From assembly GCA_018648945.1 (NCBI GenBank), contig JABGQJ010000538.1, forward strand, positions 1-5,462: a DNA stretch of 5,462 nucleotides. Direction: 5' to 3'. How positions within the stretch are numbered: the stretch's first letter is position 1; each line of letters opens with the position of its first letter. Position numbers and translations under genes: made by a program. Of this stretch, positions 1 to 5,462 are shown piece by piece. The notes beneath the pieces were generated by a model. It had not been told where the DNA came from and did not search any database. It saw only the letters and a program-made list of their open reading frames with translations. Source of the stretch: Victivallales bacterium. GTDB lineage: Bacteria; Verrucomicrobiota; Lentisphaeria; Oligosphaerales; Lenti-02.

Positions 1-73
1 GGAAATCGCCGGCCAACAGCGAGCCCGCCAACAGCGAGCCTGCCAACGCGGTCGCAACGAGAAATGAGCGCAT
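1..73 (-). CDS. Start of a secreted or membrane-anchored protein (signal peptide only, 3' end outside window)
   Basis: Reading leftward from an ATG at 73, 24 codons are visible before the window ends. They read M-R-S-F-L-V-A-T-A-L-A-G-S-L-L-A-G-S-L-L, then A-G-D-F. This is a Sec-type signal peptide or N-terminal anchor: one early Arg, a Leu/Ala/Gly-rich hydrophobic core, and small residues (L-A-G) where a signal peptidase could cut. There is no lipobox Cys in the visible part, because Asp follows the last LAG. The start is supported by a strong GAGGAG site 9 bases upstream. The gene follows the GspE-like ATPase gene on the same strand after 46 bases with no terminator visible, so co-transcription is likely. 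The mature protein is not visible and its function cannot be named; an envelope component working with the upstream ATPase is an inference. An uncleaved membrane anchor is equally possible. Confidence 0.7.
   Translation of the reverse strand, partial: MRSFLVATALAGSLLAGSLLAGDF
12..41 (-). repeat. In-frame 15-base tandem repeat inside the signal peptide
   Basis: Two 15-base units (12-26 and 27-41, plus strand GCCAACAGCGAGCC followed by C or T) are identical except at the last base. A partial third copy, GCCAAC, follows at 42-47. Fifteen bases is five codons, so the repeat adds the block Leu-Ala-Gly-Ser-Leu without breaking frame. It makes up most of the hydrophobic core of the signal peptide. 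Such a repeat could expand or contract by slippage and so change the signal peptide length; that is inference. Confidence 0.85.
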
Positions 74-82
74 GTCCTGAGT

Positions 83-88
83 CTCCTC
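83..88 (-). promoter_or_regulatory. Ribosome binding site of the signal-peptide gene
   Basis: On the minus strand this reads GAGGAG, followed by 9 bases and then ATG at 73. It is a near-perfect anti-16S match at good spacing. It decides the start of the partial gene, for which too little coding sequence is visible to judge otherwise. Confidence 0.75.
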
Positions 89-119
89 GAGGGTGAGTTT
101 TCTGCCTTGAGCGTCCAAG

Positions 120-2402
120 TCAGCTACCGGCCACGGCCCGGACTTGTCGGAAATCGACTTCGCCCTTGAACACTTTGGTGATGCCGTCCTGCACCAGCGT
201 GCGCATGCCTTGCTCCATGGCAAGCTCCTTGATCACGGCCGCCCCCGATTTCTGGATGATCAGATCCTTCATCTGGATCGTTGCCTCCAGCGCTTCGTGG
301 ACCCCGGTTCTGCCACGGTACCCCGTGTTGCCGCAGTTGCCGCAGCCACGCGCCCGGTAGAGCATGAGGTCGGCCTCGTTGATGCCCAGTTCCGGGAAGT
401 ACTCCGGGCCGTAGGCGTTGATCAGTTGCTCGATATCCCGGCCTTCGGGGGCATAGGCCTCCTTGCACTTGGGGCAGAGCGTGCGCACCAGGCGCTGGGC
501 GACCACACCAATGAGGGCGTCGGCAAAGTTCAGTGGGTCCAGCCCCATGTCGAGCAGCCGGGTGATCGTCTCGGGGGCCGAGTTCGTGTGCAGGGTGGAG
601 AAGACCAGATGGCCGGTGAGGGAGGCCTCGATGCCGCTGTGGGCGGTTTCGTAGTCGCGCATTTCGCCGATCAGAATCACATCGGGGTCGGCTCGCAGGA
701 AGGCGCGCAGCGCCCGCGCGAAGTCGAGCCCGATGCCGGCCTGAATCTGCAGTTGCTGCAGGCCGGGCTGGGTGATCTCCACCGGATCCTCGGCCGTGAG
801 GATTTTGCGTTCCGGGGTATTGATCACGGCCAGCAACGCGTGCAGGCTGGTGGTCTTGCCCGAACCGGTAGGGCCCACCACCAGGACGATGCCGTGGGGA
901 TGATCGATCATCCGCCGGACCACCGTGGTATTGCGGGGGGAGAGGTTGAGCTTGTCGAAGGGCATGGCTTCGCCGACCGCGAGCAGGCGCATGACGACCG
1001 ATTCACCATTGACCGTGGGCAGGGTGGCGACGCGCAATTCCAGCGGCTGGCCGTAGAGCCGGCAGGTGATCTTGCCGTCTTGGGGAAGGCGGGTCTCGGA
1101 GATGTCCACCTTGGACATGATCTTGATGCGGGCCACCACGTAACGGATGAAATCCGCCGGAACGTCCAGAGTTGCCCGGCAGATGCCGTCCACCCGCATC
1201 CGGACGATGCCGTCGGCGGTGCCCTTGCTGGGTTCGACATGGATATCCGAGGCGCCCATCTCCGCTGCGTCGGCGATGAGTTTGTTGACCAACTGGATCA
1301 CGGTGGCGGCATTCTCGTTGATCAGTTCGCTGCCGTCCTCGTTCGCCCCCATGCCGGTCTCGATTTCGTCGCCCAGCCGGTCGACCAGTTCCGAGAGCGC
1401 GGCCTGGGGGGCTTCGATGTTGGCCACATCGTCTTCGGGATCGACCCCGAGGAAGCAGAGGATGTCTTCGGAGATGCCGACCATGAACTCGCAGTCCATC
1501 CCGGGCAGGATGCGCTGGATGTCGAGGGCGCGGGCGGCGTCGTTCGGGTTGTCGATGAGGATGACTGCCCGTCCATCGCGGTCGGCTATGGGAACCCACT
1601 TGTTGCGGATCAGGAAGGGGAGGTTCAGGTTGGCAAGGAGTCGCTCGGGCAGGATGATCTGGTCGTCGTAGGCCATGAAGGGGACTTGGTAGAACTGCTC
1701 CAGGGAAGTGCCGATTTCCTCCTTCGGGATGCCCATCTCCGTTTCCAGGATGAAGGGCACCGAACGGCCCCGCTCCATGGCAATCTGTTCCGCTTCGGCC
1801 AGCTGGTCGGGCGTGACCAGTTCCAGGGTCAACAGACCTTCGTAGGGGCCATTGCTGGTTTCCTGCTCCAGACGGAGTCGCTTGGAGAGGGCGTCCGCGA
1901 GCTTGCGTCCGAAGACCACGTCCTGGTCGCTGAAGGGCACGCCCCCGAGCTTGTTCATGAATTCCAGGACGCCGAGCAGTTCCTCGCGGTGCATGACCGG
2001 GATAAGCAGCAACGGGCAGGCGACGCGACTCGCGGACATGGCGAAGCGGGGATCGACCTGCATGCGAGGGTGAAGGGAGCGGACCTCCTCCTCGTTGGCC
2101 GCGTCCTCCAGGCGCACGGTCTCTTGCGTGGTCGCGACGAAACCGGCCAGCGTGGTGGCGTTGACGTCTGCGCGAAGCTCGCGCAGGTCGCCGTCCGAGC
2201 GGTAGATGGAGACGATCTCGCGGCCGTCGCTGGTGCGTTCGTAGAGCATGAACTTCTCGCAACCGAGAAGCACGGAGACGTCTGGCGCGACCTCGTCGAG
2301 CGCGTAGGTCAGAATATCCGATTCACGGAGGCGGTCACAGACCGTGCTGAGTAGCCCACGGAACTCGAGCCTGCTATTGGTCGCTTCGTCGAAAGCCGCC
2401 AT
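120..2402 (-). CDS. GspE/PulE/PilB-family assembly ATPase with N-terminal GAF domain
   Basis: A 760-residue cytoplasmic ATPase of the type II secretion / type IV pilus motor superfamily. These form hexamers that drive pilin or pseudopilin assembly at the inner membrane. Domains in order: GAF sensor domain (about 16-175, with DPRF at 117-120 and N150-K151...F157); GspE/MshE-like N-terminal domain (about 190-310); linker; N2 subdomain starting at SDIHVEP (385-391), with RLPQDGK (438-444); then the RecA-like core. The core shows Walker A GPTGSGKTT (510-518), Asp box TAEDPVE (536-542), Walker B with ILIGEMRD (576-583), and His box GHLVFSTLHTN (597-607). The zinc tetracysteine motif is C643-x2-C646 and C687-x2-C690. 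No key ATPase residue is missing, so it should be active. It is longer than a usual GspE (about 500 residues) or PilB (about 570) because of the added GAF domain. The start is supported by GGAG six bases upstream. The signal-peptide gene follows downstream. Family is certain; whether it serves secretion, pili or another system cannot be told here. Confidence 0.95.
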   Translation of the reverse strand: MAAFDEATNSRLEFRGLLSTVCDRLRESDILTYALDEVAPDVSVLLGCEKFMLYERTSDGREIVSIYRSDGDLRELRADVNATTLAGFVATTQETVRLEDAANEEEVRSLHPRMQVDPRFAMSASRVACPLLLIPVMHREELLGVLEFMNKLGGVPFSDQDVVFGRKLADALSKRLRLEQETSNGPYEGLLTLELVTPDQLAEAEQIAMERGRSVPFILETEMGIPKEEIGTSLEQFYQVPFMAYDDQIILPERLLANLNLPFLIRNKWVPIADRDGRAVILIDNPNDAARALDIQRILPGMDCEFMVGISEDILCFLGVDPEDDVANIEAPQAALSELVDRLGDEIETGMGANEDGSELINENAATVIQLVNKLIADAAEMGASDIHVEPSKGTADGIVRMRVDGICRATLDVPADFIRYVVARIKIMSKVDISETRLPQDGKITCRLYGQPLELRVATLPTVNGESVVMRLLAVGEAMPFDKLNLSPRNTTVVRRMIDHPHGIVLVVGPTGSGKTTSLHALLAVINTPERKILTAEDPVEITQPGLQQLQIQAGIGLDFARALRAFLRADPDVILIGEMRDYETAHSGIEASLTGHLVFSTLHTNSAPETITRLLDMGLDPLNFADALIGVVAQRLVRTLCPKCKEAYAPEGRDIEQLINAYGPEYFPELGINEADLMLYRARGCGNCGNTGYRGRTGVHEALEATIQMKDLIIQKSGAAVIKELAMEQGMRTLVQDGITKVFKGEVDFRQVRAVAGS

Positions 2403-2408
2403 GAAGGT

Positions 2409-2412
2409 CTCC
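2409..2412 (-). promoter_or_regulatory. Ribosome binding site of the GspE-like ATPase gene
   Basis: The minus strand reads GGAG, then six bases (ACCTTC), then ATG at 2402. This spacing supports the 760-residue start over later in-frame Met codons, and the GAF domain begins soon after it. Confidence 0.6.
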
Positions 2413-2466
2413 GTATTGGCCGGTTGTTCTCCGCCGCCGGCCGCTGTGCAGGTGAGGCAACGGTCT

Positions 2467-2479
2467 TGCCCATTGGGCA
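2467..2479. promoter_or_regulatory. Perfect palindrome, possible operator
   Basis: TGCCCA-T-TGGGCA is a perfect six-base inverted repeat around one base. It lies 64 bases upstream of the ATPase start codon, just downstream of the weak promoter-like pair on that strand. That would suit a repressor site or a 5' leader hairpin. A short palindrome of this kind can also occur by chance in GC-rich DNA. Confidence 0.3.
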
Positions 2480-2731
2480 GTGCCTAAAGTACACGTATGC
2501 CTGCCGGACGCAATCCAAGTCTGGTTGTGTCTCCGCACGCTGGCTCACAATCGCGGGCATCGTGCCGCTGAGATCGAGGGTCTCCGGGCGGGCAGCAGGG
2601 CCTTTCCTGCCTTGCCTGGCAGCGGTGATCCGCTTAGGTGATGGTCCCGCCCGGTCTGTTGTCCTGACGAGGAGGAGCGATGGTGAGGCCAATTCTGCCA
2701 CCGTTTTGCGGGCTCTTCGGGCGCGACCGGG

Positions 2732-2737
2732 TATACT
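2732..2737 (+). promoter_or_regulatory. Putative sigma70 -10 box for the DUF1638-HyuA gene
   Basis: TATACT matches the TATAAT consensus at five of six positions in an otherwise GC-rich stretch, and lies 55 bases upstream of the ATG at 2793. Transcription would start near 2744, giving a leader of about 49 bases. The -35 element is poor: the best candidate, TTGCGG at 2706-2711, has a 20-base spacer, which is too long. There is no TGn extended -10. An activator may therefore be needed, or the box may be fortuitous. Confidence 0.45.
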
Positions 2738-2777
2738 ACGCGGTGCAATCGTCTGCCGTGTCTCGCATTCTGTGTTC

Positions 2778-2781
2778 AGGA
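2778..2781 (+). promoter_or_regulatory. Likely ribosome binding site of the DUF1638-HyuA gene
   Basis: AGGA followed by 11 bases and then ATG at 2793 is a modest site with slightly long spacing. An in-frame GTG at 2772 is the only nearby alternative start. The ATG is preferred because the conserved DUF1638 opening (V-V-L-A-C-G, residues 7-12) begins right after it. Confidence 0.45.
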
Positions 2782-2792
2782 ACAAGTCTGCC

Positions 2793-5462
2793 ATGGTTAC
2801 TGATCGTATCGTCGTGCTCGCCTGTGGTGTTCTGGAGTGGAACATTCGGGAGTTGGCCAAGGAGTTGCCGCCGGGTAGCTTGCAGATCGAGATCTTGCCT
2901 GCACAGTTGCACCAGAACCCCTCACGTCTGCGGGAGTTGCTGCAGGACCGGATCGACGAACTGGCCGGCGAGCCCGGCATTCGGGGCATTGTTCTGGGCT
3001 ATGGCGTGTGCGGGCGGGGGACGATGGAGTTGGCCGCTCGAAACGTGCCTCTGGTGCTGCCTCGGACGCAGGACTGCATCGGGATCAGCCTGGGGTCCCA
3101 CTACCGCTATGCCGAAGAGTTCGCCAACTGGCCAGGCACGCGGTACATGACCCACGGTTGGTACCAGAAGACGGTGGAGAACTCGCCCAGGGAACAGTAT
3201 CACACGGACCGGAACCGCTCGCTCTTTGGTCGCGACTACGAGGCCTTGGCCGAGCGCTACGGCGACGACAACGCCGACTTCATCTGCCGGTTCCGGGACT
3301 CCTGGAAGCGCAACTACCAGCGGGCCGCCTATATCCGCTTTGCTGGCGAACCCCAGCCCGCGCCAGGGGAGGGGGCGACCCACAGCATGGCTTCCTCGCT
3401 CGATTGGGAGCACCAGGTCCTGGACGGTGACGACAGCCTACTGCGGGCAATGGTGACTGGGAACTGGAGCGACTATCGCATCCTGGTGGTCCCGCCAGGT
3501 CACCACTCGGTATCGGCACCGGGCGAGGAAGTGATGAGCTTCGCCTCCGGGGTGGAGACGCATCTGGATCAGATCCTGGGCCGTTACCGGCGTCCGCACG
3601 AACTACCCGAGCCCGAGCGAGCCGGCATCGGCCTTGGCATCGATACGGGGGGAACCTACACGGACGCGGTGGTCTACGACTTCGGAACCAACGAGGTCCT
3701 GGCTTCGGCCAAGTCACCGACCATACACAGCAATCTGCTGCGCGGGATTCGCGGTGCCATGGAACAGCTGCCGAGGGAGCTGCTGAGCCGAGTGGCACGG
3801 GTGGGCCTGAGCACGACGCTGGCCACCAATGCCTTCGTGGAGCGCAAGGGGCGGCCGGTGGCTCTGCTGCTCATGTCCCCCTTTGCGGTGAACGAGGAGG
3901 ATTACCCCTTCCGCTTCGTCCGGCATGTGGCCGGGGCATTGACGATGGAGGGCACGGAGCGCGAGAGCGTGTGTCTGGATGAGATCGAGGTCGTCGCCCG
4001 CCAAGCGGCGGCGGCAGGTTGCGAAGCGATTGCGGTCAGCGGCTTCGGCGGGGTGGTCGATCCGGCGCACGAGCTGCTTGTGGCACGCACGGCCTTGGCA
4101 GCGTCCGGCCTGCACGCCGTCTGTGGGCACGAGCTGACCAGTCGCCTGAACTTCAAGGAACGGGCGACGACTGCGGCGATGAATGCCAAGCTGGTGCCGA
4201 TGATCGAGTCGCTGATCGAGTCGGTGGAGCAGGCGCTGGCTGAGTTCGGTTTGGTCGAGGCCCGGATCATGATGGTGAAGGGGGATGGCAGCCAGATGCT
4301 GGCGGCGGCCGCCAAGGCGACGCCGGTGGAGACGGTACTCTCTGGCCCGGCGGCGAGCGTGGTGGGTGCCGCGCGGCTGACGGGTTGCCAGGACGCCGTG
4401 GTGGCGGACATGGGCGGGACCACGCTGGATGTGGCCGTGTTGCGTCATGGTCTGCCCATCATGCGAGAGGAGGGCGCCCGGATCGGGGACTTTGCCACCA
4501 GTGTTGCCGCCATGGCCGTGCAGACCATCGGGCTGGGCGGGGACAGTGAGATCGACCTCTCGGGTTGGCCGAAGGTGAAGATCGGACCGCGGCGGGTGGC
4601 GCCGCTCTGCCGGCTGGCGGAATTGGGGCCGGATTTGCCGGATCGTTTCGCGGAGGAGGCCGCCGATGCCATCTCCCGGGCTTCGGCCAGCGTGGACATG
4701 GTGGGACTGGGAGAGGGGGTGGAGCCAGCGGGAAATCGTGTCCTTACCCAGTTGGTCGAGCGGCCGCTGCTTCTGGGTTCCCTCGCCCGTCGCATGAACC
4801 GAGCCCAGCCCGATCACCTGAACTGGCGCGAGTTGGAGAGCGATGGGCGGCTGGTTCGGTACGGGCTGACCCTGACTGACATCCTCCATCTAGAGGGGAC
4901 CTTCCTGCGCTTCGACCCCGAGCCCGTGCGGCACTGTGTGAAACTGTGGGCTTTGCTTCTGGAGACGTCGCCAGAGGAATTGGTGAAGGCCATCTACCAG
5001 GAGTTTCGCCGTCTGGTGGCGGATACCGTGCTGCGTGCCGCGCTGCCGGAGGCCTGCCCCTGGCATGGGGCAGAATCGGAGGCCTTGCGGCACTGGCTGA
5101 CCGACCACTTTGCGGGGCCTGACCCGACGCTGCCGCTCTCGCTTCAGCTTGGCCTGCGAGTGCCCCTGGTGGGTGTCGGTGCCCCGGCCCCGACCCTGTT
5201 CCCGCAGCTTCGTTCGGTGTGCGGCGGCGAGGTCCTGGTTTCCGAGCATTCGGGCGTGGCCAATGCGGTGGGCGCGATCGCGGGGGATGTGCTCCTGCGT
5301 GAGACTGCCGCGATCCGGATGCCTGATGATGGGGCCTTTGTGTGCAGCTGGCGAGGAGGGAGCCAGCGGGCCAGCAGCTTGGACGACGCTCTCTTGGTCT
5401 GCGAGGAAGCTCTCTGCGGATGTCTGCGGGAACAGGCCGAGGCCAACGAGATCCCGTACAGT
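2793..5462 (+). CDS. DUF1638 domain fused to a hydantoinase/oxoprolinase (HyuA-type) ASKHA ATPase, 3' end outside window
   Basis: An uninterrupted frame of 890 codons, still open at the window end. Residues about 5-240 are a DUF1638 domain: LACGVLEW (9-16), LPAQLHQNP (35-43), GIVLGYGVCGRG (65-76), LPRTQDCIGISLGSHYRY (89-106), THGW (120-123), TGNWSDYRILVVPPG (222-236). C11, H40, C73, C95 and H103 are candidate ligands. After a short linker comes a HyuA-type actin-like ATPase: phosphate-1 loop LGIDTGGTYTD (281-291), STTLATNAFVERKG (340-353), ERATTAAMNAKL (456-467), SGPAASVVGAA (517-527), phosphate-2 loop DMGGTTLDVAV (539-549), IGLGGDS (579-585), LTLTDILHLEG (692-702), GVGAPAPTLFP (794-804) and HSGVANAVGAIAG (819-831). 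Both nucleotide loops are intact. The HyuA family includes ATP-dependent hydantoinases, 5-oxoprolinases and acetone/acetophenone carboxylase subunits, so substrate cannot be read from family alone. No HyuB partner or other neighbour is visible. The protein has no signal peptide and should be cytoplasmic. ATP-driven activation of a cofactor-bearing partner protein is one hypothesis. Domain calls are firm; function is unknown. Confidence 0.9.
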   Translation, partial: MVTDRIVVLACGVLEWNIRELAKELPPGSLQIEILPAQLHQNPSRLRELLQDRIDELAGEPGIRGIVLGYGVCGRGTMELAARNVPLVLPRTQDCIGISLGSHYRYAEEFANWPGTRYMTHGWYQKTVENSPREQYHTDRNRSLFGRDYEALAERYGDDNADFICRFRDSWKRNYQRAAYIRFAGEPQPAPGEGATHSMASSLDWEHQVLDGDDSLLRAMVTGNWSDYRILVVPPGHHSVSAPGEEVMSFASGVETHLDQILGRYRRPHELPEPERAGIGLGIDTGGTYTDAVVYDFGTNEVLASAKSPTIHSNLLRGIRGAMEQLPRELLSRVARVGLSTTLATNAFVERKGRPVALLLMSPFAVNEEDYPFRFVRHVAGALTMEGTERESVCLDEIEVVARQAAAAGCEAIAVSGFGGVVDPAHELLVARTALAASGLHAVCGHELTSRLNFKERATTAAMNAKLVPMIESLIESVEQALAEFGLVEARIMMVKGDGSQMLAAAAKATPVETVLSGPAASVVGAARLTGCQDAVVADMGGTTLDVAVLRHGLPIMREEGARIGDFATSVAAMAVQTIGLGGDSEIDLSGWPKVKIGPRRVAPLCRLAELGPDLPDRFAEEAADAISRASASVDMVGLGEGVEPAGNRVLTQLVERPLLLGSLARRMNRAQPDHLNWRELESDGRLVRYGLTLTDILHLEGTFLRFDPEPVRHCVKLWALLLETSPEELVKAIYQEFRRLVADTVLRAALPEACPWHGAESEALRHWLTDHFAGPDPTLPLSLQLGLRVPLVGVGAPAPTLFPQLRSVCGGEVLVSEHSGVANAVGAIAGDVLLRETAAIRMPDDGAFVCSWRGGSQRASSLDDALLVCEEALCGCLREQAEANEIPYS

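Larger units (their letters stand above)
2403..2792. other. Divergent intergenic region (390 bases), no gene supported
   Basis: This region separates two genes pointing away from each other, so it should carry both promoters. On the right-facing side there is a clear TATACT box (2732-2737). On the left-facing side only a weak promoter-like pair is seen: TTGCGT (minus strand, 2513-2508), 16 bases, then TACTTT (2491-2486), which matches the -10 consensus at only three positions. A palindrome (2467-2479) lies between that pair and the ATPase start. Short alternative hairpins lie at 2591-2622. The open frames that cross this region run into the flanking genes in other frames and look like chance. 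No terminator is expected in this arrangement and none is seen. Confidence 0.7.

Noticed and set aside
74..119. Terminator between the ATPase gene and the signal-peptide gene
   Set aside because: No stem followed by a T-run is seen in the minus-strand direction. The AAAA on that strand is not preceded by a hairpin and is the wrong base for a terminator tail.
144..2354. Plus-strand open frame of 736 codons antisense to the ATPase gene
   Set aside because: It is a mirror frame of a GC-rich gene. The product is rich in His, Asp, Gly, Val and Gln with no recognisable domain, while the opposite strand has every motif of an assembly ATPase.
2772..2774. GTG as alternative start of the DUF1638-HyuA gene
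   Set aside because: It would put extra residues before the conserved opening of the domain and has no better ribosome binding site than the ATG at 2793. It is not excluded.
2309..2989. Minus-strand open frame of 226 codons crossing the divergent region
   Set aside because: It overlaps the starts of both flanking genes in other frames, and its Arg, Ser and Pro-rich product shows no domain or good start signal.
2680..3150. Plus-strand open frame of 156 codons preceded by AGGAGGAG at 2670-2677
   Set aside because: The Shine-Dalgarno match is strong, but the ATG is only two bases after it. The frame overlaps the DUF1638 gene for most of its length in another frame, the product is Ser, Cys and Arg-rich without a domain, and the best -10 box lies downstream of its start.
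3714..4889. Minus-strand open frame of 391 codons antisense to the HyuA part
   Set aside because: Its His, Arg, Gln and Pro-rich composition is typical of antisense shadow, and it lies entirely under a well-supported ATPase coding frame.

Overview
The window is GC-rich bacterial DNA with strong purine-rich Shine-Dalgarno sites and compact gene spacing. The gene families suggest a proteobacterium, possibly a gammaproteobacterium; nothing in the sequence fixes the genus. There are no RNA genes, insertion sequences, CRISPR arrays or phage genes. The content is two complete or near-complete large genes facing away from each other, plus the very beginning of a third.

Left part (minus strand, 2402 down to 1): a 760-residue secretion or pilus-type assembly ATPase of the GspE/PulE/PilB superfamily. 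It carries an N-terminal GAF domain, a GspE/MshE-type N-terminal domain, and a complete ATPase core with Walker A, Asp box, Walker B, His box and a four-cysteine zinc motif. After a 46-base gap with its own strong ribosome binding site, a second minus-strand gene starts at 73 and runs off the window. Only its first 24 codons are visible. They encode a signal peptide whose hydrophobic core is built from a tandem 15-base repeat.

Middle (2403-2792): a 390-base divergent intergenic region with no convincing gene. It holds a good -10 box (TATACT) pointing right, a perfect 6+1+6 palindrome on the left-gene side, and alternative short hairpins.

Right part (plus strand, 2793 to the window end): a single open frame of at least 890 codons. 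It joins an N-terminal DUF1638 domain (about residues 5-240) to an ASKHA-fold ATPase of the hydantoinase/oxoprolinase HyuA type (about residue 278 onward). The frame is still open at base 5462, so the 3' end is missing. This fusion is the most interesting object in the window: it couples a domain of unknown biochemistry to an ATPase on one chain. By analogy with ASKHA-family reductive activases, one hypothesis is ATP-dependent activation of a cofactor or partner protein such as a corrinoid protein. That is inference only, and no corrinoid or methyltransferase gene is visible here.

The two sides do not obviously work together. The left genes look like a surface-assembly or secretion operon with possible small-ligand control through GAF. 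The right gene looks metabolic and starts its own transcription unit.
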